In this document: positions 44,071 through 53,086 of the stretch, piece by piece | How the letters are laid out: the number at the start of each line of letters is the position of its first letter | Numbering within the stretch: the stretch's first letter is position 1 | Source of the DNA: Bacillus halotolerans | Lineage (GTDB): Bacteria > Bacillota > Bacilli > Bacillales > Bacillaceae | Direction: 5' to 3' | Length of the DNA stretch: 64,000 nt | Assembly (NCBI RefSeq): GCF_001517105.1 | Contig: NZ_LPVF01000008.1 | Coordinates: 930,001-994,000 of the forward strand | Translations under genes and position numbers: made by a program | The notes under the pieces: generated by a model | What the model was told of the DNA's origin: nothing | Seen by the model: only the letters and a program-made list of their open reading frames with translations | Database searches by the model: none

Positions 44071-44441
44071 TGCTGTTCTTTTAATAAACTGTTCGAACGA
44101 CGCGCCTCCAGTACTTCTCGATTGGCGTCGCCCCATTCTTTCATTTGCAATACAATCGGCTCAAGCGTTCGCCCGAATTCTGTCAGAGAATACTCAACCT
44201 TGGGCGGCACCTGGTGATAAACTTCGCGATGAACAATGCCATCCGCTTCAAGCTCCCGAAGCTGCAGGGTCAGCATTCGTTGGGTAATACTCGGGCAGAT
44301 TTTGCGAAACTCATTGAACCGTTTCTTGCCTTCTATCATGTGATAAAAAAGGATTCCTTTCCACTTTCCGCCAATGACATCTAGTGTAAATTCAACTGGA
44401 CAGCCTTCTTTGTTCGGATAAATATTATTTTTTCGGCTCAT
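44064..44441 (-). CDS. hypR: HypR, HxlR/MarR-type redox regulator (YybR)
   Basis: The protein is 125 aa from ATG 44441 (ggaggg upstream). The HxlR winged helix is clear: CPVEFTLDVIGGKWKGILFYH, RFNEFRKICPSITQRMLTLQLRELEADGIVHR and YSLTEFGRTLEPIV. Cys14, the redox-sensing residue of B. subtilis HypR, is present. Known role: intersubunit disulphide formation under hypochlorite or diamide stress activates a nitroreductase gene (hypO) and hypR itself. Confidence 0.9.
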   Translation of the reverse strand: MSRKNNIYPNKEGCPVEFTLDVIGGKWKGILFYHMIEGKKRFNEFRKICPSITQRMLTLQLRELEADGIVHREVYHQVPPKVEYSLTEFGRTLEPIVLQMKEWGDANREVLEARRSNSLLKEQQK

Positions 44442-44649
44442 GTTCGCCCCTCCAATAGTACCTTTTTTGATACTACAGATCATTTTGTAACTGACCTACC
44501 CAGCATTTTACACACCTTTCCTCTTCCACTCAAAAAAATGCTTTTTATTCACATCAATTTTTAAGGGTTTGCATGATTACACCCGCAGCAAGACGTGTTA
44601 AACTATAAAAAGAATGTTTACACTACTTAAAAAAGGATAAGGAGTTATC

Positions 44650-45579
44650 ATGGAAAAAATACTTATTTTCGGACACCAAAATCCAGACACAGATACGATT
44701 TGCTCTGCTATTGCTTACGCTGATTTAAAAAACAAACTCGGTTTTAACGCTGAGCCTGTCAGACTTGGACAAGTCAACGGCGAAACACAATATGCGCTTG
44801 ATTACTTCAAACAAGAAAGCCCTCGTCTTGTAGAAACAGCTGCAAACGAAGTGAACGGCGTTATCCTTGTTGACCACAACGAACGCCAGCAAAGCATCAA
44901 GGATATTGAAGACGTTCAGGTTCTTGAAGTCATCGACCATCACAGAATCGCAAACTTCGAAACAGCTGAGCCGCTTTACTATCGTGCTGAGCCTGTCGGC
45001 TGTACGGCTACAATCTTAAACAAAATGTACAAAGAAAATAACGTAACAATCGAGAAAGAAATTGCCGGCCTTATGCTGTCTGCTATCATTTCTGACTCTC
45101 TGTTATTCAAATCTCCAACTTGCACTGATCAAGACGTAGCGGCAGCAAAAGAACTTGCTGAAATCGCTGGCGTAGATGCTGAAGAATACGGCTTAAACAT
45201 GCTGAAAGCCGGCGCTGACTTAAGCAAAAAAACAGTTGAAGAGCTGATTTCTCTTGATGCAAAAGAATTCACACTCGGCAGCAAAAAAGTCGAAATCGCA
45301 CAAGTCAACACAGTTGATATTGAAGATGTGAGAAAGCGCCAAGCTGAGTTAGAAGCAGTGATTTCTAAAGTTGTGGCTGAGAAGAACCTTGATCTGTTCC
45401 TTCTTGTCATCACAGACATCTTAGAAAACGATTCACTTGCACTTGCAATCGGTAACGAAGCGGACAAAGTGGAAAAAGCGTTCAACGTCACATTAGAAAA
45501 CAACACAGCCCTTCTTAAAGGCGTTGTTTCTCGTAAAAAACAAGTCGTTCCTGTGTTAACAGACGCGATTGCAGAATAA
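44650..45579 (+). CDS. ppaC: Manganese-dependent inorganic pyrophosphatase (family II)
   Basis: This 309-aa DHH-family enzyme hydrolyses pyrophosphate to phosphate. It has the metal motifs GHQNPDTD (residues 7-14), VDHNE and IDHHR, and the C-terminal SRKKQVVP active-site loop. It needs Mn2+ or Co2+. Fittingly the Mn-riboswitch-controlled yybP lies convergently just downstream. It was formerly yybQ. A strong terminator follows. Confidence 0.96.
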   Translation: MEKILIFGHQNPDTDTICSAIAYADLKNKLGFNAEPVRLGQVNGETQYALDYFKQESPRLVETAANEVNGVILVDHNERQQSIKDIEDVQVLEVIDHHRIANFETAEPLYYRAEPVGCTATILNKMYKENNVTIEKEIAGLMLSAIISDSLLFKSPTCTDQDVAAAKELAEIAGVDAEEYGLNMLKAGADLSKKTVEELISLDAKEFTLGSKKVEIAQVNTVDIEDVRKRQAELEAVISKVVAEKNLDLFLLVITDILENDSLALAIGNEADKVEKAFNVTLENNTALLKGVVSRKKQVVPVLTDAIAE

Positions 45580-45580
45580 T

Positions 45581-45613
45581 AAAAAAGCATCCCGCTCCCG
45601 GGATGCTTTTCCT
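45581..45613. terminator. Bidirectional terminator, ppaC / yybP
   Basis: aaaaagcatccc / gggatgcttttt stem with a short loop and A/T runs on both sides. Confidence 0.93.
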
Positions 45614-46062
45614 CATTCGCCAAGCTTTTCAATTTGCCCCATTACATCAGTCATTTGCTTAGTGTTTTGGATCAATTCGGATTGCTCCAATTCCTCAAGC
45701 GATACTTTTCCTTCTTCCACTTGCTGCAAGACGTCTTCCGCACTTTTTTGCAAAGTTTCGTTATGCTCCTGCAGGGTGTTGTGAAGCTCCGCTGCGGCAT
45801 CAGGCGGGGTTAATTCATTAAAATCAGCCGCTGCCTTTTGAATGGACTCAAGCTGTGTCTCTAGTTTTTCTTTCGCCTCAGTGTCATTTACAGCTTCCTC
45901 AGCTAATGCAGGCGCTTCCTCTGCAAATGTCTTCACCTTTTCCACATAAGCTGACGCTTCATTTGTATAATCCAGCCCGTCATTCACCTGATCCAGTATT
46001 CCGCATCCGCCTGCCCCCAAAAGACCAGCGCCGGCCAAAACCGTCAGAACCATTTTCTTCAT
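45613..46062 (-). CDS. yybP: Lipoprotein YybP (Mn riboswitch-controlled)
   Basis: This 149-aa lipoprotein has a signal peptide ending in the lipobox GAGGC (Cys20) and a wholly helical, acidic mature domain with coiled-coil character (DUF6376 type). Function is unknown. The ATG lies 11 bases after the stop of a 36-aa ORF, behind aaggggg, so the two are probably co-translated. The yybP-ykoY riboswitch upstream implies Mn2+-induced expression, hinting at a role in the envelope under manganese excess. Confidence 0.88.
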   Translation of the reverse strand: MKKMVLTVLAGAGLLGAGGCGILDQVNDGLDYTNEASAYVEKVKTFAEEAPALAEEAVNDTEAKEKLETQLESIQKAAADFNELTPPDAAAELHNTLQEHNETLQKSAEDVLQQVEEGKVSLEELEQSELIQNTKQMTDVMGQIEKLGE

Positions 46063-46073
46063 TGTTTGCCCCC

Positions 46074-46184
46074 TTATCGTTTCTTCTTCATTTTTTCTTT
46101 TAAGATCGGAATCAATTTCTCTTTCGCTAATGGCAGCCCCTTCTTCACCAGTTCATGTTTCAGCCATTTCTTCAGCTTAGACAT
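46074..46184 (-). CDS. 36-aa basic peptide under the Mn riboswitch
   Basis: ATG 46184 sits behind gagaggag, and TAA is at 46074-46076. The peptide MSKLKKWLKHEL... is an amphipathic, Lys-rich helix (LPLAKEKLIPILKEKMKKK). It is the first ORF after the riboswitch terminator, and yybP follows in 11 bases. It is too good a start signal to be chance. It may be a small membrane-associated partner of YybP or a translational leader. Confidence 0.75.
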   Translation of the reverse strand: MSKLKKWLKHELVKKGLPLAKEKLIPILKEKMKKKR

Positions 46185-46216
46185 CGTAAATCTCCTCTCC
46201 CTTTTTTGATAAAAAT

Positions 46217-46246
46217 GAAAAAAACTCCACCGATTTGGTGAAGTTC
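46217..46246 (-). terminator. Riboswitch expression-platform terminator
   Basis: On the minus strand aacttcacc / ggtggagtt (46245-46237 with 46231-46223) is followed by TTTTTTT. It lies between the aptamer and the 36-aa ORF. The upstream aatctgatttggtgaag can compete for the same bases, giving an antiterminator. Confidence 0.88.
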
Positions 46247-46280
46247 AGAAACAAAAAGACCTTCACCAAATCAGATTTGG

Positions 46281-46371
46281 CAAAGGTCTCGCTAACAATT
46301 AAATTGCCAGCAAAGCCGAGGACACCTTGTCCCGTAATGACGACTTTACTGTGAAAGCTACTCCCCTTTGG
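46281..46371 (-). ncRNA. yybP-ykoY Mn2+ riboswitch aptamer
   Basis: On the minus strand the conserved motifs occur in order: aaaggggagtagc, cgtcattacgg, cggctttgctggc, and gcgagacctttgcc. Closing helix P1 pairs caaagg (46370-46365) with cctttg (46286-46281). The family senses Mn2+; ligand binding prevents the downstream terminator and turns on yybP. The aptamer family is named after this gene. Confidence 0.95.
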
Positions 46372-46393
46372 AGTGTTCATTTTTATTACTTTC

Positions 46394-46422
46394 ATTCTAA
46401 AGCAATGGGCTTTTCCAGTCAA
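46394..46422 (-). promoter_or_regulatory. Sigma-A promoter of the yybP riboswitch transcript
   Basis: TTGACT (46422-46417), a 17-base spacer, and TAGAAT (46399-46394) on the minus strand. A start near 46387 would place the aptamer at the 5' end of the RNA. Confidence 0.85.
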
Positions 46423-46520
46423 ATTCCTGCTGTCCGTTTACATAAAAGAGAGCTGTGGTATTTAAAATTTGAATGGTATTTACATCCGGAGATCATGCTA
46501 TGACAGAGGAGGTTTTCATC

Positions 46521-47810
46521 ATGAGTCAAGAGCGCGTGAAACGGCCCGGGCATACCAGATGGTATATATCTTCGTTACTGAGCGGCATTATCATTCTTAA
46601 TTATTTTGATCGAGTGGCCATTTCTGTAGCTGCCCCGGCGATACAAGATTCGTTTCACCTCACAGCAACTGAACTCGGCATTGTGTTTTCGATTTACACA
46701 TATTCGTACACACTGATGCAGCTGCCCGTCGGAAGTTTATTGGACAGGTTTGGCGTGGCCTGGGTCACAAGAATCGGAATGACGGTTTGGAGCATTTTAA
46801 CGATCATTCTCGCTTTTTTACAAGGAAAACTGCTCTTATATGTGTTCCGATTTCTCATTGGGCTGACAAGCGCATCGGCGTTCCCCGCCGCTTCCAAAGC
46901 AACCGCTCTATGGTTTCCGCCAAGCGAACGGGGTCTGGCGAACTCACTGTTTGATTCAGCCGCCAAATTTTCAAACGTAATCGGAGCGCCGCTGGTCGCC
47001 TTTCTCGTCACAACATTTGACTGGCGGGTCGCCTTTTTAACGATCGGATGCATCAATGTGCTGTTTACCATCTTTTTCTGGCAGTACTACGAGCAGCCCG
47101 AACGGCACAAACGCATTTCCAAAAGCGAATTAAACTATATTCAGAAACACAATACAATCACAACAGAGCAAATCCCTTACAAAACGGGTCCGCTTTTAAA
47201 AAAGCTTTTCACTAATCGTAAAGTATGGGGCTTAATGATCGGATTTACGGGGTACGGCTATACATTCAACCTGCTGCTTACATGGCTACCGACTTTCTTT
47301 AAGCATACATACGGAATGGATCTCATGTCATCCGGTTTATTCACCGCCGTGCCGTGGCTGATCTCAACCATTTCCGGCATTGTGGTCGGCGGCTGGCTCG
47401 TCGATTACCTTATCAAAAAAGGCTATTCCAACACCAAGGTGTACCGAACCGTGATCATTGTAGGGATGAGCTTCGGCTTTTTCTTTTTAGGCTCCATTTT
47501 GACGAATAATATCACCGTCGCGATTATCTGCATTTCAATCGGCCTCGCCGGCGTTTCTGCAACGGCTCCGGTCGGCTGGTCCATCTCCGCAGAACTGGCC
47601 CCGATTGGCTCCGTTTCCATGCTGAGTTCCATGGTAAACCTGGCAAACAACCTATTCGGAGGCATAATCGCCGCTTCACTCACGGGATATTTGTTTGATG
47701 TGACAGGTTCCTTTACGCTCAGCTTCCTGGTTGCCGGTTTTGTATTGCTGCTTGGGCTGATTTTTTACGTATTTGTGCTGGGAGATGTGAAAAGAATTAA
47801 GTTGGAGTAA
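46521..47810 (+). CDS. yybO: MFS anion:cation symporter family transporter YybO
   Basis: The protein is 429 aa from ATG 46521 (agaggagg upstream), with twelve TM helices. The N-terminal NYFDRVAISVAAPAI and the motif PVGSLLDRFGVAWVTR are typical of the phthalate/glucarate (ACS) group of MFS carriers, which import organic anions. The longer frame from 46473 lacks a ribosome site. A strong terminator follows at 47812. Confidence 0.88.
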   Translation: MSQERVKRPGHTRWYISSLLSGIIILNYFDRVAISVAAPAIQDSFHLTATELGIVFSIYTYSYTLMQLPVGSLLDRFGVAWVTRIGMTVWSILTIILAFLQGKLLLYVFRFLIGLTSASAFPAASKATALWFPPSERGLANSLFDSAAKFSNVIGAPLVAFLVTTFDWRVAFLTIGCINVLFTIFFWQYYEQPERHKRISKSELNYIQKHNTITTEQIPYKTGPLLKKLFTNRKVWGLMIGFTGYGYTFNLLLTWLPTFFKHTYGMDLMSSGLFTAVPWLISTISGIVVGGWLVDYLIKKGYSNTKVYRTVIIVGMSFGFFFLGSILTNNITVAIICISIGLAGVSATAPVGWSISAELAPIGSVSMLSSMVNLANNLFGGIIAASLTGYLFDVTGSFTLSFLVAGFVLLLGLIFYVFVLGDVKRIKLE

Positions 47811-47811
47811 A

Positions 47812-47842
47812 GAGTGCTTGTGTGCAAGCACTCTTTTCTTTG
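47812..47842 (+). terminator. Intrinsic terminator of yybO
   Basis: agagtgcttg / caagcactct stem followed by a T-rich tail. Confidence 0.88.
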
Positions 47843-47965
47843 ATCATAAAACAGCTTTCTCGGGGGCTATATCCCATTCTCTCCGGGTAAAAATAACATC
47901 ATTTTTATTCTTGACTCCAACCAAAGGTAAGGCCTCATAGTGATAGAGGAAGGAGGGATTGAGCT

Positions 47966-48665
47966 GTGAAAGTAACAGTAAAAGAACTGTCGCACATTGC
48001 GAACGTGACAATCAAAACGCTTTATCATTACCACAAAATCAGCTTGCTGGTCCCAAAAGAAATCAGCGAAGCCGGGTATCGGTACTATGGTGCCGACGAG
48101 CTAAAAAGACTGCAGGAAATCCTTTTTTACAAAGAATTAGATATTCCTTTGTCAGAAATAAAAAGGTTATTCGATGAGGATGCTGACAGAACTGGCACAT
48201 TAGAAAAGCAAAAAAAGCTGTTTGAAAAGAAAATTAAAAAGTATCAGCGCTTCGTTCAAACGGTCAATACGTCTTTAGAATACACAAGAAAAGGTGAGAA
48301 CATGGATCATAAGGTCATGTTTAAAGGATTTGAAACCGCTGACGAATGGAGAGCATTACGATTTTGAAGTAGATACCCACGCTGTCAATGTAGATGAAAT
48401 GAACAAAATGGCGATAGAGGCAAAACATTTTCTTGATGGAATGGCTGATTTTTTAAGAAGCGGTGTCACGTATCATGACCCTGCCGTGCAAGAGCATGTC
48501 ATGAATCATATTACGTTCCTGAATCAAAACGGACATCAGACAAGCAAAGAAGATTACGTAAAACAAACGCGATTTTTTACGCAGGATGATTTCCATCGAG
48601 GAATGTTAGAAGAGCAGCAAACCGGTTTATCTTATTATCTGACCGTCGTTGCAGAACACCTGTAG
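47966..48665 (+). pseudogene. MerR/TipAS-type regulator, frameshifted
   Basis: The gene starts at GTG 47966 behind aggaggg. The first frame (to 48367) has the MerR winged helix (VKELSHIANVTIKTLYHYHKISLL, GYRYYGADELKRLQEI) and coiled coil, then breaks at about 48347-48352. The second frame (to 48665) continues as the TipAS ligand-binding domain: AIEAKHFLDGMADF, QEHVMNHITFLNQ, TQDDFHRGMLEEQQTGLSYYL. A small indel separates them. TipA-type proteins bind thiopeptide or other drugs and activate efflux genes. The DNA-binding part alone might still be made. Confidence 0.8.
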
Positions 48666-48697
48666 CGTGAGTCTTTGCGACTACGCATTTTCTCTGC

Positions 48698-49492
48698 TCA
48701 AGTTGCGGCACCGCCAACAATCGATACATTCTGCCGGTCAACGCCAAAATTCCGCCCGTTCCATTTCAATACGGTTTGAACATATCCCAATGAGTCGGCG
48801 TTATATCTTCCAGCGATCCGCTGATACGCCAGCAATTCGTATACGCCGTCTCTGTTGAAATCAACCGGATACAAGCCGGATAAAGGATTGACCCAGCCTT
48901 CTATCGGCGCTTTTAAAACACCCTGATTCGTATAAATTTCATTCAAATAGTCTCTGCCTTTGTAAGTAAGATCCAGTATATATTGTTCATGCTGGCGTTG
49001 ACTGATCACGCTCGCTTTATATTGATTTTGATAGCTCACACTGTACTTGAATTCATCATTAAAAGAATCCGAATTGAAAATCTGCCTGAACTGCCGGTTC
49101 ATATAGGCAAACACATACGCATAGATAGAGCCTCCGCTTCCCCCGGTATCGATTACAACAGCCACATCTTCCGTTTGATTGCCTGTCACATCAGCCAGAA
49201 AAAGTGACGGATTGTATCCGATATTGTTATGAAGCTGGATTTGCCGTTCCTGATGTGTTTTGCCGTCACGTATCACCAAAGTGATATTTCTCCATAGCGG
49301 ACTGCCTGACGTTTGATTGCCAGTAAGGAAGACTTCATCAGCGACTCCATCTCCAGTCACATCCCCCCGCGCTGCAGTAATAATGGCGCGCGAGAAAACG
49401 GGCTGCCTATAGGCATATGGATACTGGTAAAGCGTTGATTCTCCGGCATGATAAACCCAATAAGGTGCCATTCTGCTGTTGTATGGATTCAA
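48698..49492 (-). CDS. yybI: Spore coat protein YybI
   Basis: This 264-aa protein starts at TTG 49492 behind aaagggtg. It is rich in Tyr, Asn and Gln, with FG-GAP/VCBS-like repeats carrying Asp-rich loops: ARGDVTGDGVADEVFLTG, LADVTGNQTEDVAVVID, PVDFNRDGVYELLAY. These are calcium-binding-like beta-propeller blades. In B. subtilis YybI is an inner spore-coat component. It is separated from the truncated VOC fragment upstream by only about 30 bases, and genes known between yybO and yybI in strain 168 are missing here. Confidence 0.85.
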   Translation of the reverse strand: MNPYNSRMAPYWVYHAGESTLYQYPYAYRQPVFSRAIITAARGDVTGDGVADEVFLTGNQTSGSPLWRNITLVIRDGKTHQERQIQLHNNIGYNPSLFLADVTGNQTEDVAVVIDTGGSGGSIYAYVFAYMNRQFRQIFNSDSFNDEFKYSVSYQNQYKASVISQRQHEQYILDLTYKGRDYLNEIYTNQGVLKAPIEGWVNPLSGLYPVDFNRDGVYELLAYQRIAGRYNADSLGYVQTVLKWNGRNFGVDRQNVSIVGGAAT

Positions 49493-49520
49493 TTGAATTC
49501 ACCCTTTCCTATTCACCTTC

Positions 49521-49709
49521 ATGAATCATTATATGCAGGAAAAGTACACAGCAGATCACATGCAGCCCGTCTTGTTTCAGAATGTCACGAAAATGAATGT
49601 CAATGTAGAGGAAGGGCCTGTAAAAAGAACCGGTGCGCTTGGTCCGATTCTATCTGTCTATATAAGAGATCCAGATCAGAACCTGATTGAACTATCACAG
49701 TATCTTTAA
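49521..49709 (+). pseudogene. C-terminal fragment of a VOC/glyoxalase-family gene
   Basis: Sixty-two codons end with VKRTGALGPILSVYIRDPDQNLIELSQYL, the standard C-terminus of glyoxalase/VOC proteins (the Glu is the metal ligand). The N-terminal half is missing: the frame abuts the yybI start region on the other strand. No start signal serves it. A hairpin terminator (49717-49746) remains. It is a deletion remnant. Confidence 0.75.
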
Positions 49710-49716
49710 ATCTCCC

Positions 49717-49748
49717 AAAACATACCGTGAATTTGGTATGTTTTTGAG
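49717..49748 (+). terminator. Terminator of the VOC remnant
   Basis: aaaacatacc / ggtatgtttt stem followed by T residues. Confidence 0.8.
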
Positions 49749-49817
49749 GGACTTATTCCTTCTAAAAAAACGATACTCAAAATAGTTTCATCCTTCTCCC
49801 CAACCAATTAATATTCT

Positions 49818-50480
49818 TTAATCTCTATACTTTAAAACATACCTTTTATACAGTTCTTCATTATAAAGAATGCTTTGTCCATGCGATGAGCAGATAAGAA
49901 TTGGTTTGATTTCATCTATGATTGCGCCGCTATCTATATTCTCATTCATATCGACGCTAAATTTTCTGATAGGCGGGTGCAGCTCCTCCTTACTTGTAAT
50001 AAAAAGGTCTCCCGATAATAAAATGTTATCAGTTTCATGATGGTAGATAACATGCCCCGGAGAATGTCCGGGTGCTACATAGTATTGTATCGGCAAATGA
50101 GCGAGTGTATGCTCCGTCAGCGGCCGGACAATATATGCTACCCCTGTGTTTTCGACGTCATTTTTGTTCGGATAAGGCGCTTCTCCATTTATATAAATCA
50201 GTTCTTTTTGATGGGCATAAATAGGAATGTCAAACTTCTCTAACCATCTTGCTGCACCTTGAATATGATCACTATGGCCATGGGTCAGCAGAATGGCTTT
50301 AGGATTGCCAATTGCCAACGCTGCCATTATTTGAGCATCTGCGAAACGTTCTATTCCTGTATCAATGATATAAACATCATCGCCATCTTTAATAAACCAA
50401 ATATGAACTGGGATATGAATCGGTACATCGAGTTCAAATTCACACTGATAGACATGTTCTGATATTTGTATTAAGTTCAA
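49818..50480 (-). CDS. yybB: Metallo-beta-lactamase-fold hydrolase YybB
   Basis: This 220-aa MBL hydrolase starts at TTG 50480 (aaggaag 8 bases upstream); the in-frame GTG at 50489 overlaps that site. Metal motifs: THGHSDH, a further His in APGHSPGHV, Asp in LLSGDLF and the last His in CSSHGQS. This is the glyoxalase II-like subgroup. Substrate is unknown. The stretch beyond it differs from the yybA-yyaO order I recall for strain 168. Confidence 0.82.
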   Translation of the reverse strand: MNLIQISEHVYQCEFELDVPIHIPVHIWFIKDGDDVYIIDTGIERFADAQIMAALAIGNPKAILLTHGHSDHIQGAARWLEKFDIPIYAHQKELIYINGEAPYPNKNDVENTGVAYIVRPLTEHTLAHLPIQYYVAPGHSPGHVIYHHETDNILLSGDLFITSKEELHPPIRKFSVDMNENIDSGAIIDEIKPILICSSHGQSILYNEELYKRYVLKYRD

Positions 50481-50589
50481 GCAAACCACTTCCTTTGTAT
50501 ATTTTTGTTACCATTACTGTAATACATATTCCAAATAAGTTGGATATGTAATGATGCACATTTTTGTAACTTAAATTACGAGGTGACGA

Positions 50590-50877
50590 TACGGGAAATC
50601 GGTTCAATGGGTATGGTGCTTGCAGTGCAGAAGGAAAAAAGCATGTCCTGCAGAAATGACTTTACACATTATCCGCGGAAAATGGAAAGGGAATCATCAT
50701 CGATATCCTATCTCATCAACCGGTCAGGTTTAATGAACTGAAAAGATGAATACCAGGTATCAGACAAAGGATGCTGACGTTGCAGCTAAGGGAACTACGC
50801 AGATGGTATATTCTTTAACAGAACTCGGCGAAAAAGCTATCTCCTATCATTTCATCGATGGGGAATCGAATATCTGA
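50590..50877 (+). pseudogene. HxlR-family regulator remnant
   Basis: Broken frames carry the HxlR signature: CPAEMTLHIIRGKWKG near 50645-50690, then RFNELK, IPGIRQRMLTLQLREL near 50752-50800, a deletion, and MVYSLTELGEKAI near 50803-50840. Stops and at least one frameshift or deletion disrupt it. It resembles hypR and was probably a paralogue. The following 230 bases (to 51110) contain no intact gene. Confidence 0.75.
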
Positions 50878-51110
50878 GTCATTCAAAAACCGCCCAGAGC
50901 GTCATGAAAGGGACATGGCTGACTATGAGACATAGCTTCATGCCAATTAAAAAACCTGGACGAAAAAATTCAAGATCATCACAGGCTTTAAGTATTTCAA
51001 AATATAAGGAATTACATCACTTTACTTTGCGTTTTTATCAATATGGCGCCGTCCATCTGCTTTGTACACTCTCTATGTTCTTTTTACAGATGGAGAAAGT
51101 ATGTTTTCTA

Positions 51111-51791
51111 TTAGATACTCAATTTAAAGTATTTCTCAAATGCAGCTTTTCCGCTTTGTGTAACCTTAATAGCTCTAGTTTTAGGCATACGCACAATCCA
51201 TTGTTGTTCTAGCATCCTATCTAATAATGCATGTCCCAAAGCGCCTGCTAAATGATGCTGCCGCTCGCTCCAATCTAAACAGCAAAGCGCAAAAGATCTC
51301 CTCTTATTTCTTTGTTTTTCTTCGTCGACTCCAAAATCCTTGAAAAACAAAGAGCCTTCTGAAGTCACCTCGAACTGTAAATCCGCTTTTCGTAAGAAGC
51401 CCTGCTCGACTAATGAATGTGTCACTTGCACGCCGATGTAACCAGCCAGATGATCATAACAGGTACGGGCAAAGTGTAAATCACTTTTTTCTTTTGAATC
51501 ATTGAAAGACTTCACTTTTGAATCAGGCGAAATACTGAGCAATTGTTCGATCACTTTTGCAGCATCGGCGCTAGCCAATTTATAATACCGATGTCTTCCA
51601 TGCTTCTCTACACTGATGAGCTGTGCTTCAAGTAATTTTTGCAGGTGAAAGCTCGCAGTTTGAGGCTTGATTTTAGCGAAATATGCAAGCTCTCCAGCAG
51701 GGTGTATTCTTCCATCCATAAGGCTCAAAAGAATAGAAGAACGCGTGGGATCAGATAGTAACGAAGCAACCTTTGCAATATTAGGATTCAT
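51111..51791 (-). CDS. ydfF: ArsR-type winged-helix regulator, YdfF-like
   Basis: The protein is about 226 aa from ATG 51791 (aaggaggaga upstream, two adjacent ATGs). The ArsR-type HTH is clear: VASLLSDPTRSSILLSLMDG, then ELAYFAKIKPQTASFHLQKLLEAQLI and a beta wing. The C-terminal 120 residues form a second domain with Cys-containing CYDHLAGYIG and CCLDWSERQHHLAG segments, which may sense an inducer or metal. It is divergent from the flavoprotein gene 90 bases away, which it probably controls. I match it to ydfF by family, length and neighbour; the location differs from strain 168. Confidence 0.75.
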   Translation of the reverse strand: MNPNIAKVASLLSDPTRSSILLSLMDGRIHPAGELAYFAKIKPQTASFHLQKLLEAQLISVEKHGRHRYYKLASADAAKVIEQLLSISPDSKVKSFNDSKEKSDLHFARTCYDHLAGYIGVQVTHSLVEQGFLRKADLQFEVTSEGSLFFKDFGVDEEKQRNKRRSFALCCLDWSERQHHLAGALGHALLDRMLEQQWIVRMPKTRAIKVTQSGKAAFEKYFKLSI

Positions 51792-51880
51792 CATTCTCCT
51801 CCTTACATTCATATTTCGATGATAGTTGAAATGTTAAACCTTTACAATATAAATAAATAATGATTAGGAGGCAGTAAGCG

Positions 51881-52504
51881 TTGAACAGTGAAAAACAAGA
51901 CACCCTTCATTTTAAAGAAATCAAACCAAACATTATGTACTATGGCACATCAACATTCCTTCTTTCCACTTTGAATGAAGACGGAACCACCAATATTAGT
52001 CCGATGTCTTCCTCGTGGGCGCTTGGAAACTATATTGTTCTGGGCGTAGGACTAGGAGGAAAAGCCATTGAAAATATAAAGAGACACAAAGAATGTGTCA
52101 TTAACTTGCCCAGCCCCGATTTATGGAAAAACGTTGAAAGAATTTCGTCTTTTAGCGGAAAAAAGAATATCCCGCCTTTGAAGAAACAGCTCGGGTTTAC
52201 TTACAAAAAAGAGAAATACGAAGCGGCAGGGTTAACACCTTTACCATCAATGACAGTAGCACCAACAAGAATTAAAGAATGCCCTATCCAAATAGAAGCA
52301 GAAGTGAAACATATTCGGATACCAGATTACGAACCATCATTTGCGATTGTGGAAACACAAGCTTTACATTTTCATGCCGAGGAAAAGATCATATTGAACG
52401 ACAACCACATTGACCCTTCAAAATGGAGTCCGCTTATTTATAATTTCAGACACTATTTTGGTTTAGGAAAAGAAATAGGAAAAACCTTTCGTTCGGAAAC
52501 ATGA
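51881..52504 (+). CDS. ydfE: Flavin reductase-like (FMN split-barrel) protein, YdfE-like
   Basis: This 207-aa protein starts at TTG 51881 behind taggagg. It has the flavin-reductase/FMN-binding split-barrel pattern: LLSTLNEDGTTNISPMSSSWALGN, then a glycine-rich GVGLGGKAIENI and CVINLPSPDL. It probably binds FMN and reduces flavin or an aromatic or xenobiotic substrate. It is divergently paired with an ArsR-type regulator, typical for an inducible detoxification enzyme. The symbol follows the ydfE-ydfF pair of B. subtilis. Confidence 0.75.
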   Translation: MNSEKQDTLHFKEIKPNIMYYGTSTFLLSTLNEDGTTNISPMSSSWALGNYIVLGVGLGGKAIENIKRHKECVINLPSPDLWKNVERISSFSGKKNIPPLKKQLGFTYKKEKYEAAGLTPLPSMTVAPTRIKECPIQIEAEVKHIRIPDYEPSFAIVETQALHFHAEEKIILNDNHIDPSKWSPLIYNFRHYFGLGKEIGKTFRSET

Positions 52505-52603
52505 CTCAATAAACCTTTTAATGGGAAATTGCGTATTATACCCCTTCTATGCTTCAATGGAAATCGTTAGTAACAGCTTAAAATAAAAACGGAGATATTG
52601 AAA

Positions 52604-53014
52604 ATGAGAATTTTAAATACGAGATTTAAACGTTTATTGAGATTAAGAGATTTTGAATTCTTTCAAGTAGAATGAAACGATGATGAGAGATGTGCTTTTT
52701 TATTATACGTTGATGAAAGATTTCCAGATTCTGAAGAAGGTAACAATATTAATGTTTTTTTGATTTCTCACTTTGAGCTACCTGATTCATCATATCAAGC
52801 TGTGCTACGTTTTAATGATGACCTATTGGGTATGAAACATAATTGTTCATATGTAATGGACACTTTAACTGTTACAGAGGAATTTAATTTCGATTTCCCA
52901 TTTGATATGCCAGCTATTCGTGAATATGTTCAAGAGTTATTGTCCGCTTTAAAAATTGACAAAAAACTTCCTGAATTTGAAGAAACGGATTTCAATTATT
53001 TATCTCAAGAATAG
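52604..53014 (+). pseudogene. 136-codon gene with in-frame TGA
   Basis: ATG 52604 follows ggagat. The frame reads 23 codons, meets TGA at 52673-52675, and continues open in the same frame to TAA at 53012-53014. The continuation is good coding sequence (NDDERCAFLLYVDERFPD..., FELPDSSYQAVLRFNDDLLG). A TGG to TGA change (Trp to stop, after FFQVE) would explain it. The full protein would be an acidic 136-aa, probably cytosolic product; I do not know the family, though size and acidity recall toxin-immunity proteins. Confidence 0.6.
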
Positions 53015-53086
53015 TAAAGGATTAGCATGTATAACCAGTAATTTTGGATATGGTGTACAAAGTATTGTATATGCATTAAGAAAGTG

